From the NCBI GenBank assembly GCA_023431345.1, contig JAEYWK010000184.1:1-64000 (forward strand): 64,000 bases of DNA. The letters run 5' to 3'. Numbering within the stretch: the first letter of the stretch is position 1; every line of letters begins with the position of its first letter. This DNA is from Pseudomonadota bacterium (GTDB taxonomy: Bacteria > Myxococcota_A > Polyangia > Polyangiales > Polyangiaceae). The translations under genes and the position numbers were made by a program. Below the pieces are notes generated by a model. It was not told the DNA's origin and ran no database searches. It was given only the letters and a program-made list of their open reading frames with translations. Of this stretch, positions 8,389-18,948 are shown piece after piece.

Positions 8389-9312
8389 GCTCCGGGGTAG
8401 CTGTAGGCGAGCCCGTCCGAAAAGGTGGACGCGTGCTTGGGCAACGCGAACGGCCGGGCCCCGTCCGACTGCGCGTAGTCGTGGGGCGTCAAGCCGACGA
8501 TGCGCTTGAAGTGACGGGTGAAGTGGCTGTGGTCGGCGAAGCCCAGCTCGAGCGCGACGTCGGTAGCGCGCGCACCTCGGCGCAGCAGCCCCATCGCGCG
8601 CTGCACCCGCGCGACCAGCTGGTAGGCGTGGGGGTGGCAAGCCGTAGCGCTTCTTGAACGCGCGCAGAGCTTGGAAGCGGTTCATGCCGACTGCGCTTGC
8701 CAGCTGGTTCAAGTCCATCGTCATCCCCTCGCTGGAGTCGTGCATCACCTCACGCATGCGCGCGGCGTGGGCGGCGCCTCGTGACTCCGCTCGCGCCGCC
8801 CGGCCCCTCACGACCAGCTCGGGCACCAAGACCGCTCCGAGCTCGGTCATCGCCGATTGCAGCTGGAGCGGCGTCGGAGCCGCGTGGACGGTGCGGAAGA
8901 GTTGCGCGAACCGAGTCACCAGCTCGGGCGAGCAAGTCGAGAGCGACGAGCGCCAATTCGGCTCGGTTGGCTCGACCATGTGCTCGCCGAAATGGTGTGC
9001 GAAGGCTCCGTCGCAAAAGATCATGACGCGTACGGTGCCCGGGTGCCGGCTGCCCGTCGTCGAGTGAACCTCACCAGGGCGTAACATCAACGCTTGACCA
9101 GATCGTAGCTCGACCTGGCGCCCGTCGTGGTTGACCGCTGCTGACCAGTCTTGGGGGATGGCCAGCGCGAATTGCACGTTGACCACCCTCCAAGGCCCCG
9201 TCGAGCGCGTCGCCTCGAGCAGCTCGATCCCGTGCAGATCGGGGCTGCGATAAAAGCTCCGCCGTTCGCTCCGCTTGCTTTCTCGCGCTTCCACCACGCG
9301 CCATGGATACAC
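8367..9312 (-). pseudogene. AraC-family transcriptional regulator with single-base frameshift
   Basis: The frame from the GTG at 9312 gives an AraC regulator: an N-terminal cupin-like ligand-binding part (SFYRSPDLHGIELLEA, LRPGEVHSTTGS) and the first helix-turn-helix (LNQLASAVGMNRFQALRAFKKRYG). After YGLPP the frame changes. Removing one base from a run of five G (8630-8634, plus strand) continues it as HAYQLVARVQRAMGLL, then ALELGFADHSHFTRHFKR, the second helix-turn-helix, ending at 8367. All conserved AraC blocks are present if the frame is restored. It is either a recent mutation or a homopolymer sequencing error. Confidence 0.85.
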
Positions 9313-9807
9313 CGCCTACCCCGACGAGTGAAGGTGTCGTTGCGCAGATTGCGTGCAATAACGTTCAACGCTGCGGCCTTCACTACGTAGTTGCGTCGAG
9401 TTCGCAACAACGTTCAAGCGCGGAGTGGGCTCTTAGGCTTGACGGCGAGCTGCGAGCCGAACGCACTTCATGCGCTGTGGTCCGGCCTGCTACGTCAGCT
9501 CATCGCGCCAGCGTGCTGCATTCGCGGGGAACCAAGGGCCCGCGAATGCAGGAGTCATCTGGACCGACGAGTGTGCTCGCGCTGGAGCACGCAAAAAGCG
9601 CTACCGAGAGACCGATTTTGCTGGACGAGTTTTGGAGGACTCGCCTCGGGCTGAGTCGAGCGCGAGCCTCACCGCGTGTGCCACGACGCCTGGCTTGGAC
9701 GGAGAACGAGCAGGAACGGAGTCGATGAAGCTCGAGCCGATGTCGCCGTCAGAGTCGCCACCACGCGCCGATACGGAGGTCCAAAATCGTCGTGTTACGA
9801 AGGAAGC
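9313..9807. other. Intergenic region with one strong hairpin
   Basis: Nearly 500 bases with no recognisable gene between the AraC start and the HNH nuclease. It should hold both promoters. A perfect 12-base-pair inverted repeat lies at 9517-9550 (TGCATTCGCGGG and CCCGCGAATGCA, loop of 10). Other open frames here are short and compositionally unlike coding sequence. Confidence 0.4.
9517..9550. repeat. Perfect inverted repeat, 12-bp arms
   Basis: Arms at 9517-9528 and 9539-9550 with a 10-base loop. It lies about 250 bases before the HNH nuclease start. It could be a terminator-like hairpin or a regulator site. No T-run follows on either strand. Confidence 0.6.
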
Positions 9808-11028
9808 ATGCAAACCGGGGATGCAAGCGTTGCGTGGCGGGCGGCTCACGCCGCGCTCGTGAGCTTTGCTCAAGAGCGGGCGGAGCTAGACTACGAAGAA
9901 GGGCTGCTGCTGCTTGCCGCCAAGCGCGCTCAAGCGCACCGACACCAGGGGTACGGCAGCTTTGGCGAATACGTCGAGCGACTGTTCGGCTACGCGCCGC
10001 GCGTGACCTACGACAAGCTGCGCGTTGCGGAGGCGGTGGAGCGCTTGCCGGAGCTGGCGCGCGCGCTGCGTGAGGGCACGATCACCTTCAGCCACGTGCG
10101 CGAGCTGACGCGGGTCGCTACGCCCGGAACCGAGCGGGCATGGCTCGAGCGGGCGCGGGGCGGCACGGTTCGTCAGGTCGAAAAGCTGGTGTCCGGCCGG
10201 CGCCTCGGCGCCTTGCCGGATTCGCCCGCTGAGCCGGAGCTCATGCGGCACCTGCTCCGCTTCGAGGTGTCGGGCGAGACGCTGGCTAGCTTCCGCGAGG
10301 CGGTCGCCCACCTCCGCCGCGAAGCAGGCGAGCGCCTGGACGACGACGCCATCTTGCTGCTGCTGGCCCGCCACGTGCTCGGCGGCTCCGCGGACGATGG
10401 GCGCGCCAGCTACCAGCTCGCGCTGGACGTCTGCGAAGATTGCCAGCGCAAGCGGCAGCTCGCCGATGGCGAAGCGGTCACGGTTTCGCCCGCCGCCGCG
10501 GAGATGGCGAGCTGCGACGCGCAGTGGGTGCCCAGTGCCCATATGGGCACATCGTCCAGCGAGCGTGCGACGCAAGACATCGCGCCGGCGACGCGCCGGG
10601 CCGTGCTTCGACGCGACCGTCATCGCTGCCAAGCGCCGGGTTGCTCGCACGCGACGTTCGTAGACCTGCACCACGTGCGAAGCCGCGCGGACGGCGGCGA
10701 CCACGACGCGAACAACCTGGTCACGCTGTGCGGCGCTCATCACCGCGCCCTGCACGAAGGCGCGCTGGTCATCACCGGCTCGGTCGACTCCGGGCTCGCG
10801 TTTTCGCACGCCGACGGCACCGCTTACGGCGCGCGGGCGACGGCTGCGCCGGGGCTCCGGCTCGAGCGAGCCGTGAGAGCGCTGCGAGGGCTCGGTTTCA
10901 GCGAGAAAGAAGGGCGGCGCGCGCTCGAGCAGACTCTTCGAGAGCTGGAGCCCGGAGCCGAGCTGGAGCTGGTGTTGCGCCGTTGCTTGCAGCTCCTGAC
11001 CGAGCGCGCGCTCAGTCGCTCAGCGTAG
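9808..11028 (+). CDS. DUF222-type HNH endonuclease
   Basis: A 406-residue protein. The N-terminal two thirds are helical and typical of DUF222 proteins (YGSFGEYVERLFGYAPRVTYDKL, shortened here to its pattern GYGSF-GYAPR; ALREGTITFSHVRELTR). The C-terminal HNH nuclease carries RRDRHRCQAPGCSHATF, then DLHHVRSRADGGDHD and NLVTLCGAHHRALHEG, with the zinc cysteines and the catalytic His-His pair intact. The ATG at 9808 has AAGGAAG just upstream. DUF222-HNH genes are numerous in actinobacteria and myxobacteria and are often thought to be mobile or intein-like nucleases; the target here is unknown. A 16-base perfect palindrome lies between the two domains. Confidence 0.88.
   Translation: MQTGDASVAWRAAHAALVSFAQERAELDYEEGLLLLAAKRAQAHRHQGYGSFGEYVERLFGYAPRVTYDKLRVAEAVERLPELARALREGTITFSHVRELTRVATPGTERAWLERARGGTVRQVEKLVSGRRLGALPDSPAEPELMRHLLRFEVSGETLASFREAVAHLRREAGERLDDDAILLLLARHVLGGSADDGRASYQLALDVCEDCQRKRQLADGEAVTVSPAAAEMASCDAQWVPSAHMGTSSSERATQDIAPATRRAVLRRDRHRCQAPGCSHATFVDLHHVRSRADGGDHDANNLVTLCGAHHRALHEGALVITGSVDSGLAFSHADGTAYGARATAAPGLRLERAVRALRGLGFSEKEGRRALEQTLRELEPGAELELVLRRCLQLLTERALSRSA
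10535..10550. repeat. Perfect 16-bp palindrome inside the HNH nuclease gene
   Basis: GTGCCCATATGGGCAC reads the same on both strands. It falls in the linker between the helical part and the HNH domain. A function (nuclease or regulator site) is speculative. Confidence 0.5.
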
Positions 11029-11302
11029 CGCCGGGACGAGACTTTCTCCGCGGTGCGCGGCGCGCGGCAATGCCCGCGGGGGAGAGGTGCTCACCCGCAC
11101 TGCCGGGGCCTTCTGCGGAGGAACAGTTACCCACCTCGTCTACTATTGGCCCACCGGGCAGCCACACCAGCGTCTTCCCTGACGAAGCCGTCGCGACATG
11201 TCCATCGGCTCGCTCACGGCATGAACGTTGGCCGGGCTGCGAGGTGAACAGGAGCCGCGATGGCCGCAGACGAATTGGAACGGCTCTTGCTATTCTCACG
11301 CC

Positions 11303-12557
11303 GTGGTGTCGGATCCGTTTTCATCGATCTTTGGGGTGACGGGGCCCGAGCTCTTCAAGAGCCCGGAGCTGGTCGTGGCGCACGGCGCGCTCGAGCGCTT
11401 TCCGGCCGTCATGCGCGAAGGCGCGATGGAGAGCATCGAGAGCCTGTGCAAAAGCTACGTCGGAAACTTGGAGGTCGCGCAGGGCAGCGTCGCGGACGGC
11501 TTGCAAACGGCGGTGAGCGGCGTGCACCCAACCGCGTTGTTGAAGCTGGGCCTCACGGTCTTTTTTTCGGACATGCGGCGCTGCCTCCCGCGTTCCGGCG
11601 AGTGGCTGCGCGCGGTGGAAGCGAGCCTGGGTTTGCCGGAGTGCGCCTCTCTCATGGCGTTCGCCAACGCTTCCGGCTCGGGGCTTTCACTGCATCACGA
11701 TCGCTACGACCAATTGTTTTTTTCAGATCTGCGGGCAAAAGCGCTTTCAATTTGCGCCCAACCGGTACGTAAAAAATCCCGACGTGCAGCTCAGCCCGTT
11801 CAGCCCCGCTCACACGGGATTTGGCCGTAGTTACCGCCACGGGTTTCCGCTCACGAGCGCGGAAGTGCTCGCGCAAACGCCGCTGCAGAGCGTCGACTTG
11901 CAGCCCGGTTCGGCTTTTTTCATGCCTGGCGGCACGTGGCACAGCACCGCGGAGCAAACGAGCGAGTCGCTTTCCCTCGTCGTCGCGGTGCGCGCTCCTT
12001 CGTACTTGGACGTGCTGCAAAACTTGCTCGCTTACTTCGCGGGCCAAGCTCCTTCGTGGCGCGCTCGGACGTACGGCGCGTGGTCGACGGATCCGAGCTT
12101 CGCGTCGGCACCCGCGCAGGAGCTTTCACGATTGCTCGAAGAGCTGCGCGCGCGTTTCGACGAGCTCACGCCGCCGGACGCCTTCAAAGCTTGGTCCGCG
12201 CACGGCTACGCGGTGGGCACGCAAGCCGACTACCCCATGCACTTGCGCTTCGAGCGGTACATTCGTTTGCCCAGCTCTTCCGTGCGCTTCGAGGACGACG
12301 CGGAGCCAGCCAAGCTGCGCTGCATGGTGACGAGCGGCCCGACGAATCGTCCCCGCGCCCAAACGGTGCTCGCCATCGAGCGCGAAGCCCGACCGGTGCT
12401 GGACTGGATTCTCTCGAGTCACGCGGCGTTTTCGGCTCGCGCGTTGTGCGACGCCTTGCCGGACTTCGACGAGGAGGAGGTAGAGGCGCTGCTCGGCTGG
12501 CTTTCGCGCGCCGCCCTCATCCGCCCGGTTCCCGCGCCCGAGTGGGACCGGAGCTGA
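11303..12557 (+). pseudogene. JmjC/cupin_4-type 2-oxoglutarate oxygenase with single-base frameshift
   Basis: The first frame (GTG at 11303 or 11306) reads DPFSSIFGVTGPELFKSPELV and reaches the iron-binding LSLHHDRYDQLFF. A run of seven T (11717-11723) then breaks it. Removing one T continues as QICGQKRFQFAPNRYVKNPDV and joins the second frame (QLSPFSPAH, GSAFFMPGGTWHSTAEQ) with the distal iron-ligand His. The joined protein of about 417 residues matches the layout of RoxA/cupin_4 ribosomal-protein oxygenases, with a C-terminal winged-helix-like end. It is a fresh mutation, a slippage site, or a homopolymer sequencing error. No clear ribosome-binding site is seen, so the start is uncertain. 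Confidence 0.8.
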
Positions 12558-12700
12558 GCCAACGACCACGACAGCTCGATCCTCCGCGGTGTGCCAGGTC
12601 GAGCCAACATGGGGAGGGTTACTCTCGCTTCATGCGGGTTTGGTTGGCCGTGCGGCGTGGTACCGACGTTGCATTCGTTGCTCCGTAGGGAAGCGAACGT

Positions 12701-13174
12701 ATGCCAAACCGAAAACTGAGCATTGGGTGCGCGTTGGTTTTGGGCAGCGCGTTGACCAACTGCGGGGGCAGCGTCCAAGGGCCGCCGGACGAGACGAACG
12801 ACCAGGGCGGTACGGTGGCGGGGTCGGCCGGCTCGGGGAGCGCCGCCGGGTCAGCGGGGGGGAGAGACGCGGGGGCTCCGGGGATAACCGGCATCGGAGC
12901 GGGGAACGGGGGCTCGACCGGGGTCGGAGGTTGGGTGGGAACTTGCTGCCCGGGCGGGGGCTCGGGTCCGTACGGGGGCGCGCCCGGCATCGTCGAAGGC
13001 GGCGCGCCGGGGATTCCAGATGGCAGCGCGGGGCACGGTGAAGGCGGGGCGCCGGGGATTCCGGACGGCAGCGCGGGGCACGGTGAAGGCGGGGCGGTGG
13101 GGATTCCGGATGCAGGCGCGGGGGGCGAAGATTGGTCGGGCGGCGCGCCGGGCGTCGGCGGCTATGGCGGCTAG
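12701..13174 (+). CDS. Gly-rich lipoprotein with 15-residue tandem repeats
   Basis: A 157-residue protein. The signal MPNRKLSIGCALVLGSAL ends in a lipobox (TNCGG). The rest is almost entirely Gly, Ala, Ser, Pro and Asp, so it is probably extended and surface-exposed. Near the C-terminus a 15-residue unit, GAPGIPDGSAGHGEG, occurs twice exactly and a third time in diverged form. No domain is recognised; the protein looks like the spacer part of the tethered enzymes elsewhere in this window without an enzyme attached. Confidence 0.65.
   Translation: MPNRKLSIGCALVLGSALTNCGGSVQGPPDETNDQGGTVAGSAGSGSAAGSAGGRDAGAPGITGIGAGNGGSTGVGGWVGTCCPGGGSGPYGGAPGIVEGGAPGIPDGSAGHGEGGAPGIPDGSAGHGEGGAVGIPDAGAGGEDWSGGAPGVGGYGG
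13001..13135 (+). repeat. Tandem 45-bp coding repeat (three units)
   Basis: Units at 13001-13045 and 13046-13090 differ at a few third-codon positions only (for example CCAGAT versus CCGGAC). A third, diverged unit occupies 13091-13135. They encode the 15-residue repeat of the Gly-rich lipoprotein. Such in-frame units can vary in number between strains. Confidence 0.8.
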
Positions 13175-13216
13175 CCAAGCGTCGTAGTCTCCGCGTGCAT
13201 GCGGAGATGAGCACGA

Positions 13217-13596
13217 ATGCTCGGCGCGCTGGGTCTGATGAGTTGCGCACCGGCGCGTGTCGTGCCGAATCCAGAAGTGGCGGCGCCCGTCGTGCCGAAG
13301 TCGCGCAGCGCGGGCTGCGGGAAGCCGGCGGAGCGGCCGCGGGCCAGGCCCGGGCGCGGAGTTGGGCCGACGTAGTTTCGGTTTGGCGTGAACGGCGGCT
13401 ACTACGGTCCCGGCATCGACCGGAGAGAGAGCGCGCAGATGTCGCTCGGCGCGGGCGCCAACAGCCTGCGCACGACCTACCCGAGTACTACTTGGACAAG
13501 TGGGGCGACGACATCGAGAAGGAAGACTACGAGTTTTACGCGACGTTGCCGGTCGGCAATCACGTCTGCTTCTTGGTCGACCCCGTAGTGCCCTGA
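13217..13596 (+). pseudogene. Degraded lipoprotein gene (stop codon plus frameshift)
   Basis: An ATG at 13217 gives a lipoprotein-like leader (MLGALGLMSCAPA) and a segment containing SAGCGKP. An in-frame TAG lies at 13373. The same frame then continues with FRFGVNGGYYGPGIDRRES, which looks like real coding sequence. A missing base near 13475 shifts the frame, after which LPEYYLDKWGDDIE and YATLPVGNHVCFLVDP are read up to a stop at 13596. The parent family is not recognised with certainty; the text resembles a secreted polysaccharide-related protein. Only a fragment remains. Confidence 0.5.
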
Positions 13597-13768
13597 GTAG
13601 CCGTTCGAGCCGCGCCATCGGGATACCGGCGGCTTCACTAAGGTGGCTCGCGCTGCGAGGTCTGGCCTCCAGCTCGTCCAGAACGCCCAGGCGTACCGCC
13701 CAGGTGACGATCTGAACGGGAACGTAGCCCGCCAGCAGCTTACGAATGACCCGCGTACCGCTGTTCAT
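13592..13768 (-). pseudogene. O-methyltransferase N-terminal fragment
   Basis: From an ATG at 13768 the frame reads MNSGTRVIRKLLAGYVP, then QIVTWAVRLGVLDELEA and GIPMARLERLLRAL. This is the dimerisation/winged-helix part of a plant-type O-methyltransferase. Homology stops abruptly at about 13592, exactly where the neighbouring pseudogene on the other strand ends, so a deletion or rearrangement joined two gene fragments here. The catalytic domain is absent. Confidence 0.65.
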
Positions 13769-13843
13769 GGTCTCGCGGGGTGAAGAAAACGGCGAGGATC
13801 GCCGGGGCTGGCTTCGGTCGCGCTCGGTTATTCGCGGGCGGGC

Positions 13844-15463
<1,620 letters not shown>

Positions 15464-15481
15464 CGCACGATTCCCTTGTTA

Positions 15482-15910
15482 AACATCTCGACGGCCCGAG
15501 GGCTGCGAAGCACGTACTCGCCGAACGACGGCTCCGCCACCCTTGATTGCGCCCGCCGTGACCGCGCCGACCACCGCATCGCCGACGACGTCCGTCAGCG
15601 TGCCCGCGCTCTTGCTACCAGGCGTAGGCGTTCACGGCGCCGAAGTCGGAGCCTGAACCGCGCTCAGGCGAGTTGAGCAGTCCCGGATCTGCCGCCGTCC
15701 ACATCGCGCGGGCTCGCTCGGAGGCGCCTCGGGGCCCAACAGGTTGGTATCGGCGATGCTCCAACGCAACTGCACCGTTGCCGTCAGCGAGGCGCACGAT
15801 GCGCTTGTCGGCGTGCACGACGTATCGCAGGAGCTTGCCATCGCGCACTTCCTCCCAGTCGCTGATAAAGTAACTCGTGGACTGCTCGCCGTTCGACGCC
15901 GTCTCTTTGC
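15482..15910 (-). pseudogene. Rhs/YD-repeat protein remnant with C-terminal tail
   Basis: In one minus-strand frame the text ASNGEQSTSYFISDWEEV and DGKLLRYVVHADKRIVRLAD is typical of the region before the Rhs core, and the next part ends in GSDFGAVNAYAW and a stop near 15615. Another frame continues with GTLTDVVGDAVVGAVTAG and ends RRDV at 15482. The YD repeats and the conserved core DPxGL are not intact. This is a leftover of a polymorphic-toxin-type gene, interrupted upstream by IS91-type sequence. Confidence 0.5.
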
Positions 15911-15999
15911 GCACCCGGCGCACGGCGCGTAAGGTTTGAAGGCGATGGGCCCGAGATGATCGTGGGGTAGGCAGCGGGCCGGGGCCAGTTGAGCGTCTA

Positions 16000-16257
16000 C
16001 TGAACGTCGTCATCAGCAGTCCGGCAGCCGGCCCAAGCGTAAGCGTCGAGCAGCGAGCCGCTCTCGGGGCGAGGCTCGGCAGGAGCGGCACGTTTGAGTG
16101 GTCGCCACTTCGCGGCGGCTGCGAGCATGCCGAAGTAGCGAAGTGTGCGAAACCTGGGCGCGGTGACGAGCGCGACGAGGCGGCAGAACAGCGAGAGCGG
16201 GTCGAGGTCGACAGCAACCGTGCCGTCACTGTACGGCTTCTTCAGCGCGATGCGCAC
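16000..16257 (-). pseudogene. IS91-type transposase remnant with internal deletion
   Basis: The frame from 16257 reads MRIALKKPYSDGTVAVDLDP, then CRLVALVTAPRFRTLRYFG and AAAAKWRPL. This is a conserved block in the C-terminal half of IS91-family (HUH, Y2) transposases. Immediately after KWRPL the sequence jumps to a segment that, in the second copy at 19.5 kb, lies beyond the gene end. The catalytic part and the final block are therefore both missing here. Confidence 0.7.
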
Positions 16258-16374
16258 CAGTCAATCGGGCCCGGGTAGGAGCCGCACGTTGGCGAGCGGC
16301 GGGCGCAAGATGTACTTCAGCAGAGCGGCCCTTCCCTTCTCGTCGGTCGGTCCAGCACGAGTGGCAGCTCTCGC

Positions 16375-17487
16375 TCACTCGAGGGTCACGGTCGCTTTGA
16401 CGTCGATCGTCCCGCTGTTGTTCTGGGCCTCCATGAGGAACATGGCTTCCTCCAGCTTGCCGAGCGTCAGGCCCACGGCGTCCCATTTGGCAAAGTGCTC
16501 GGATAGCGAGATTTGTCCGCACTTCCGGCGGACCCGCCTGACGTTGAAGATCTGGGTAAAGTCGGTGTTGTTGCCGAGGATCGACGGCCTGTTCTTCACC
16601 GGCAGCGCCCAGATGTCGTACGTGCCGTCGTCGACCGTCAGCGACCCGTAGCTCGTCCGTGGCGACCCATCGGAAGCCGTCGGACCGGGGACGAAGTCGC
16701 CGTGATCCTCGATGACGTAGTATTCCATCAGTGGCTCGACGGTCCATCCGTACAGCGCGACGTAGATCTTGCTGGTCGCTCCCTGCACCGGGACTTCCGT
16801 GAAGTTCTGCGCAAACTGGGCGGTGATGGTGCCGACCTGGGCGTGCTTCTTGGTCGCGTCGAACACCAGCCCCGTGCGGGCGAGAAAGTCGGCCGCTGCA
16901 GTCCAGTTGGCGCTGTAATTCCCCTCGACACCGTGGACCCGCATGCAGCCGGCACCTTGGCCGGCAGACCACAGCTCGTAGGAGTAGCCGGAGCCGAGGA
17001 GCCCCCGGCCGTTCGCGCAGTACTCAGTACCGCCCGTTATCGGAAGCACTGGAGTGCAGCTGGCTACGCCTCCAGCGCCCGCGGCTCCGCCGCTGCCTCC
17101 CGCTCCGCCGCCGCCCGCGACTCCGCCTCCACCCGTGCCGCCGTCACCGGCTTGCCCGCCGCTGCCCGCGACTCCACCGTTGCCCGCGACTCCACCGCTG
17201 CCCGCAACTCCGCCGCTACCCGCCATTCCGAGAGCACCGCCGCCGCCGCCCACACCTGCGCCGCTCGCGGCTTCGGCGCCCGCCGTTCCGAGAGCGCCGC
17301 CGCCGCCGGGAGCACCGCCAGCGGACGCCCCGGCAGTGCCGGCTCCGGCGTTCCCGGCTGTTCCCGCAGCGCCTGCGCCGGCCACGGCTCCCACCGGATC
17401 AGTGCCCTCGCTCGACATGCAGCCCGTGATCACGGCCGCCGCGAGCGCGCTCGAACACCAAATGCCTATGTTGACGCCCCTGTGCAT
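16375..17487 (-). CDS. GH11 endo-1,4-beta-xylanase, lipoprotein with Gly-rich tether
   Basis: A 370-residue enzyme that cleaves xylan. An ATG at 17487 gives a lipoprotein signal (SSALAAAVITGC). Residues 25-150 are a Gly/Ala tether with repeats such as GSGGVAGNGGVAGSGG. The GH11 jelly-roll follows, from about residue 160: GYSYELWSAG, ATKKHAQVGTITAQF, then LYGWTVEPLMEYYVIEDHG, whose Glu after PLM is the nucleophile, and near the C-terminus FLMEAQNNSGTIDV, whose Glu is the acid/base. Both catalytic Glu are present. No accessory binding domain follows. The Gly tether suggests display on the cell surface. Confidence 0.93.
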   Translation of the reverse strand: MHRGVNIGIWCSSALAAAVITGCMSSEGTDPVGAVAGAGAAGTAGNAGAGTAGASAGGAPGGGGALGTAGAEAASGAGVGGGGGALGMAGSGGVAGSGGVAGNGGVAGSGGQAGDGGTGGGGVAGGGGAGGSGGAAGAGGVASCTPVLPITGGTEYCANGRGLLGSGYSYELWSAGQGAGCMRVHGVEGNYSANWTAAADFLARTGLVFDATKKHAQVGTITAQFAQNFTEVPVQGATSKIYVALYGWTVEPLMEYYVIEDHGDFVPGPTASDGSPRTSYGSLTVDDGTYDIWALPVKNRPSILGNNTDFTQIFNVRRVRRKCGQISLSEHFAKWDAVGLTLGKLEEAMFLMEAQNNSGTIDVKATVTLE

Positions 17488-17570
17488 GATGGCGGACGTT
17501 CTACCGCGCCACGACTGCCAGCGCGCGGCGCTGAGCGTTTTTTGCAACGTGCCAGTTGACCGTCCGCGTC

Positions 17571-17700
17571 TCACGCTTCTTCGTCGTCGAGGTGTCCGAA
17601 GCTTCCGCGCTGGTAATCTCGAAAGTCGAGCACTTCTTGTTGTGTGTTCATCACGAAGGGGCCGTACTGAGCGACCTGCTCGGTGGTGATCATCTCAAGG
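17571..17700 (-). pseudogene. Pirin C-terminal fragment
   Basis: A short minus-strand frame ending at 17571 reads ITTEQVAQYGPFVMNTQQEV followed by FRDYQRGSFG. The EPVAQYGPFVMNT-type motif is the conserved end of pirin-family cupins. The preceding metal-binding domain is absent. It lies between the xylanase promoter and the ECF gene on the other strand. Confidence 0.6.
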
Positions 17701-17788
17701 TGCCCACGAAGCGTGCAGAAGGAGCGGATTTCTTTGAAACAGCAGGGGGTCGTGTAAGGTTCTCCGGGGGCTCGGGACTATCCAAGAA

Positions 17789-18349
17789 GTGACCAGCAAT
17801 ACGGTTCAGCAAAGCGTGGCGCTGCCGCAGGCGGAGTCGCCGGAGGTGCGGCTGGCGAGGCTCTTGGCAGAGCACGGCCGCTCGCTCGAGCGCATCGCGG
17901 CCAGCTACGGGCGGACGCCGGCCGAGCGCGAAGATTTGTTGCAAGATTTCGCAGTCGCGCTGTGGACAGCGTTGCCCGGATTCCGCGGTGACTGCAGCGA
18001 GCTGACCTTCGTGCTGCGCATCGCCCACAATCGGGCGGTCACGTTCTTGTCGAAGCGCGCGCCAGCCAGCCTAGCCGTCGAGGATCATCACGATAGCGCC
18101 GAAGCCAGCTCGGGCAAGAATCCCGCGATCGCCTACGAGCGCAAAGAGCGCGGCAGCCGACTGCTCATGGCGACGCGTGCCCTGCCGCTGCCTCACCGCC
18201 AAGTGGTCACGCTCTTGCTCGAGGGGCTCTCGCACCGCGAAATCGCGAGCGTGCTGGACGTCAGCGAGAACAACGTGGCCGTGCGCGCCAACCGCGCTCG
18301 CGCCGCTCTGCGCGTGCTGCTCGGAGAGGACCAAGAGGAGACATCATGA
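17789..18349 (+). CDS. ECF-type RNA polymerase sigma factor
   Basis: A 186-residue sigma factor from a GTG at 17789. Region 2 is at about residues 25-95 (RTPAEREDLLQDFAVALW, TFVLRIAHNRAVTFLSKR), and region 4 at about 125-180 (LPLPHRQVVTLLLEGLSH, REIASVLDVSENNVAVRAN). It overlaps the next gene by ATGA, pointing to a coupled regulatory pair. It is divergent from the GH11 xylanase, separated only by the pirin remnant, so control of that enzyme is possible but unproven. Confidence 0.9.
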   Translation: MTSNTVQQSVALPQAESPEVRLARLLAEHGRSLERIAASYGRTPAEREDLLQDFAVALWTALPGFRGDCSELTFVLRIAHNRAVTFLSKRAPASLAVEDHHDSAEASSGKNPAIAYERKERGSRLLMATRALPLPHRQVVTLLLEGLSHREIASVLDVSENNVAVRANRARAALRVLLGEDQEETS

Positions 18350-18948
18350 CCAATCAACCCGATCTCGAGCTCGAACGCTGGCAGCGGCAATGGCAAGCGC
18401 TGGGCGGTCGTGAAGATCTCGCCCGGTCGTTGGCAGCGCGAGTGCAGCACGACACGAGTCGCATCCGGCGCGAGCTGGCGCTCGAATTGGCCGCCGCAGC
18501 AGGCTCGATCGCGCTGTGCCTGTGGCTCGTCGTTCATCACGAGGGCAAGCTCGTCGTTACGGCAATCTGCGCTGTTAGCTTGGTATTTACGGGAGTCTGG
18601 GTCACTCGCCTGCTCACGCTGAAGCTGAGTAGCTCGCCAGCCGAAACCAGCGGGCTCGACGCCTTCGTCGAGCTCACGCGCCGTCGCCTCGCCGACGACA
18701 TCCAGTGGCACACCTTCCGCCGCCGTTCCTTGGTCGTGCTCGTGCCGCTGCTGCTGCCCCTGACGGCTTGGGCCGCCGTCGCTCGCTACGACCACTACCG
18801 CGCCCAGCCTTGGCTTGCAGCCGCTGAAGGCGCGCTGCTAGTCGGGCTCGTGGTAGGAGCGGCGCTTCACATCAACCACAAGCTCCGCTGCCTCGAATCC
18901 GCTCGCGCCCGTTTCGACGCTCTGGTCGACGACCGCACGTTGCGCTGA
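18346..18948 (+). CDS. Four-helix membrane protein, putative partner of the ECF factor
   Basis: A 200-residue protein overlapping the sigma gene by ATGA. About 50 cytoplasmic residues (LELERWQRQWQALGGRED, LAARVQHDTSRIRREL) are followed by four hydrophobic segments (SIALCLWLVV; VTAICAVSLVFTGVWV; LVVLVPLLLPLTAWAAVA; AEGALLVGLVVGAAL). No ZAS zinc motif. Translational coupling suggests an anti-sigma or signal-transduction role. Unlike the partners at 7633 and 27605 it has no helical-repeat tail, so it belongs to a different type. Confidence 0.65.
   Translation: MTNQPDLELERWQRQWQALGGREDLARSLAARVQHDTSRIRRELALELAAAAGSIALCLWLVVHHEGKLVVTAICAVSLVFTGVWVTRLLTLKLSSSPAETSGLDAFVELTRRRLADDIQWHTFRRRSLVVLVPLLLPLTAWAAVARYDHYRAQPWLAAAEGALLVGLVVGAALHINHKLRCLESARARFDALVDDRTLR

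Noticed and set aside
13001..13135. Possible CRISPR array
   Set aside because: Units are directly adjacent without spacers and lie in frame within a coding sequence.
12851..13768. 305-codon minus-strand frame read as one gene
   Set aside because: Only the first 60 codons (13592-13768) look like a methyltransferase; the rest is antisense to the Gly-rich lipoprotein.
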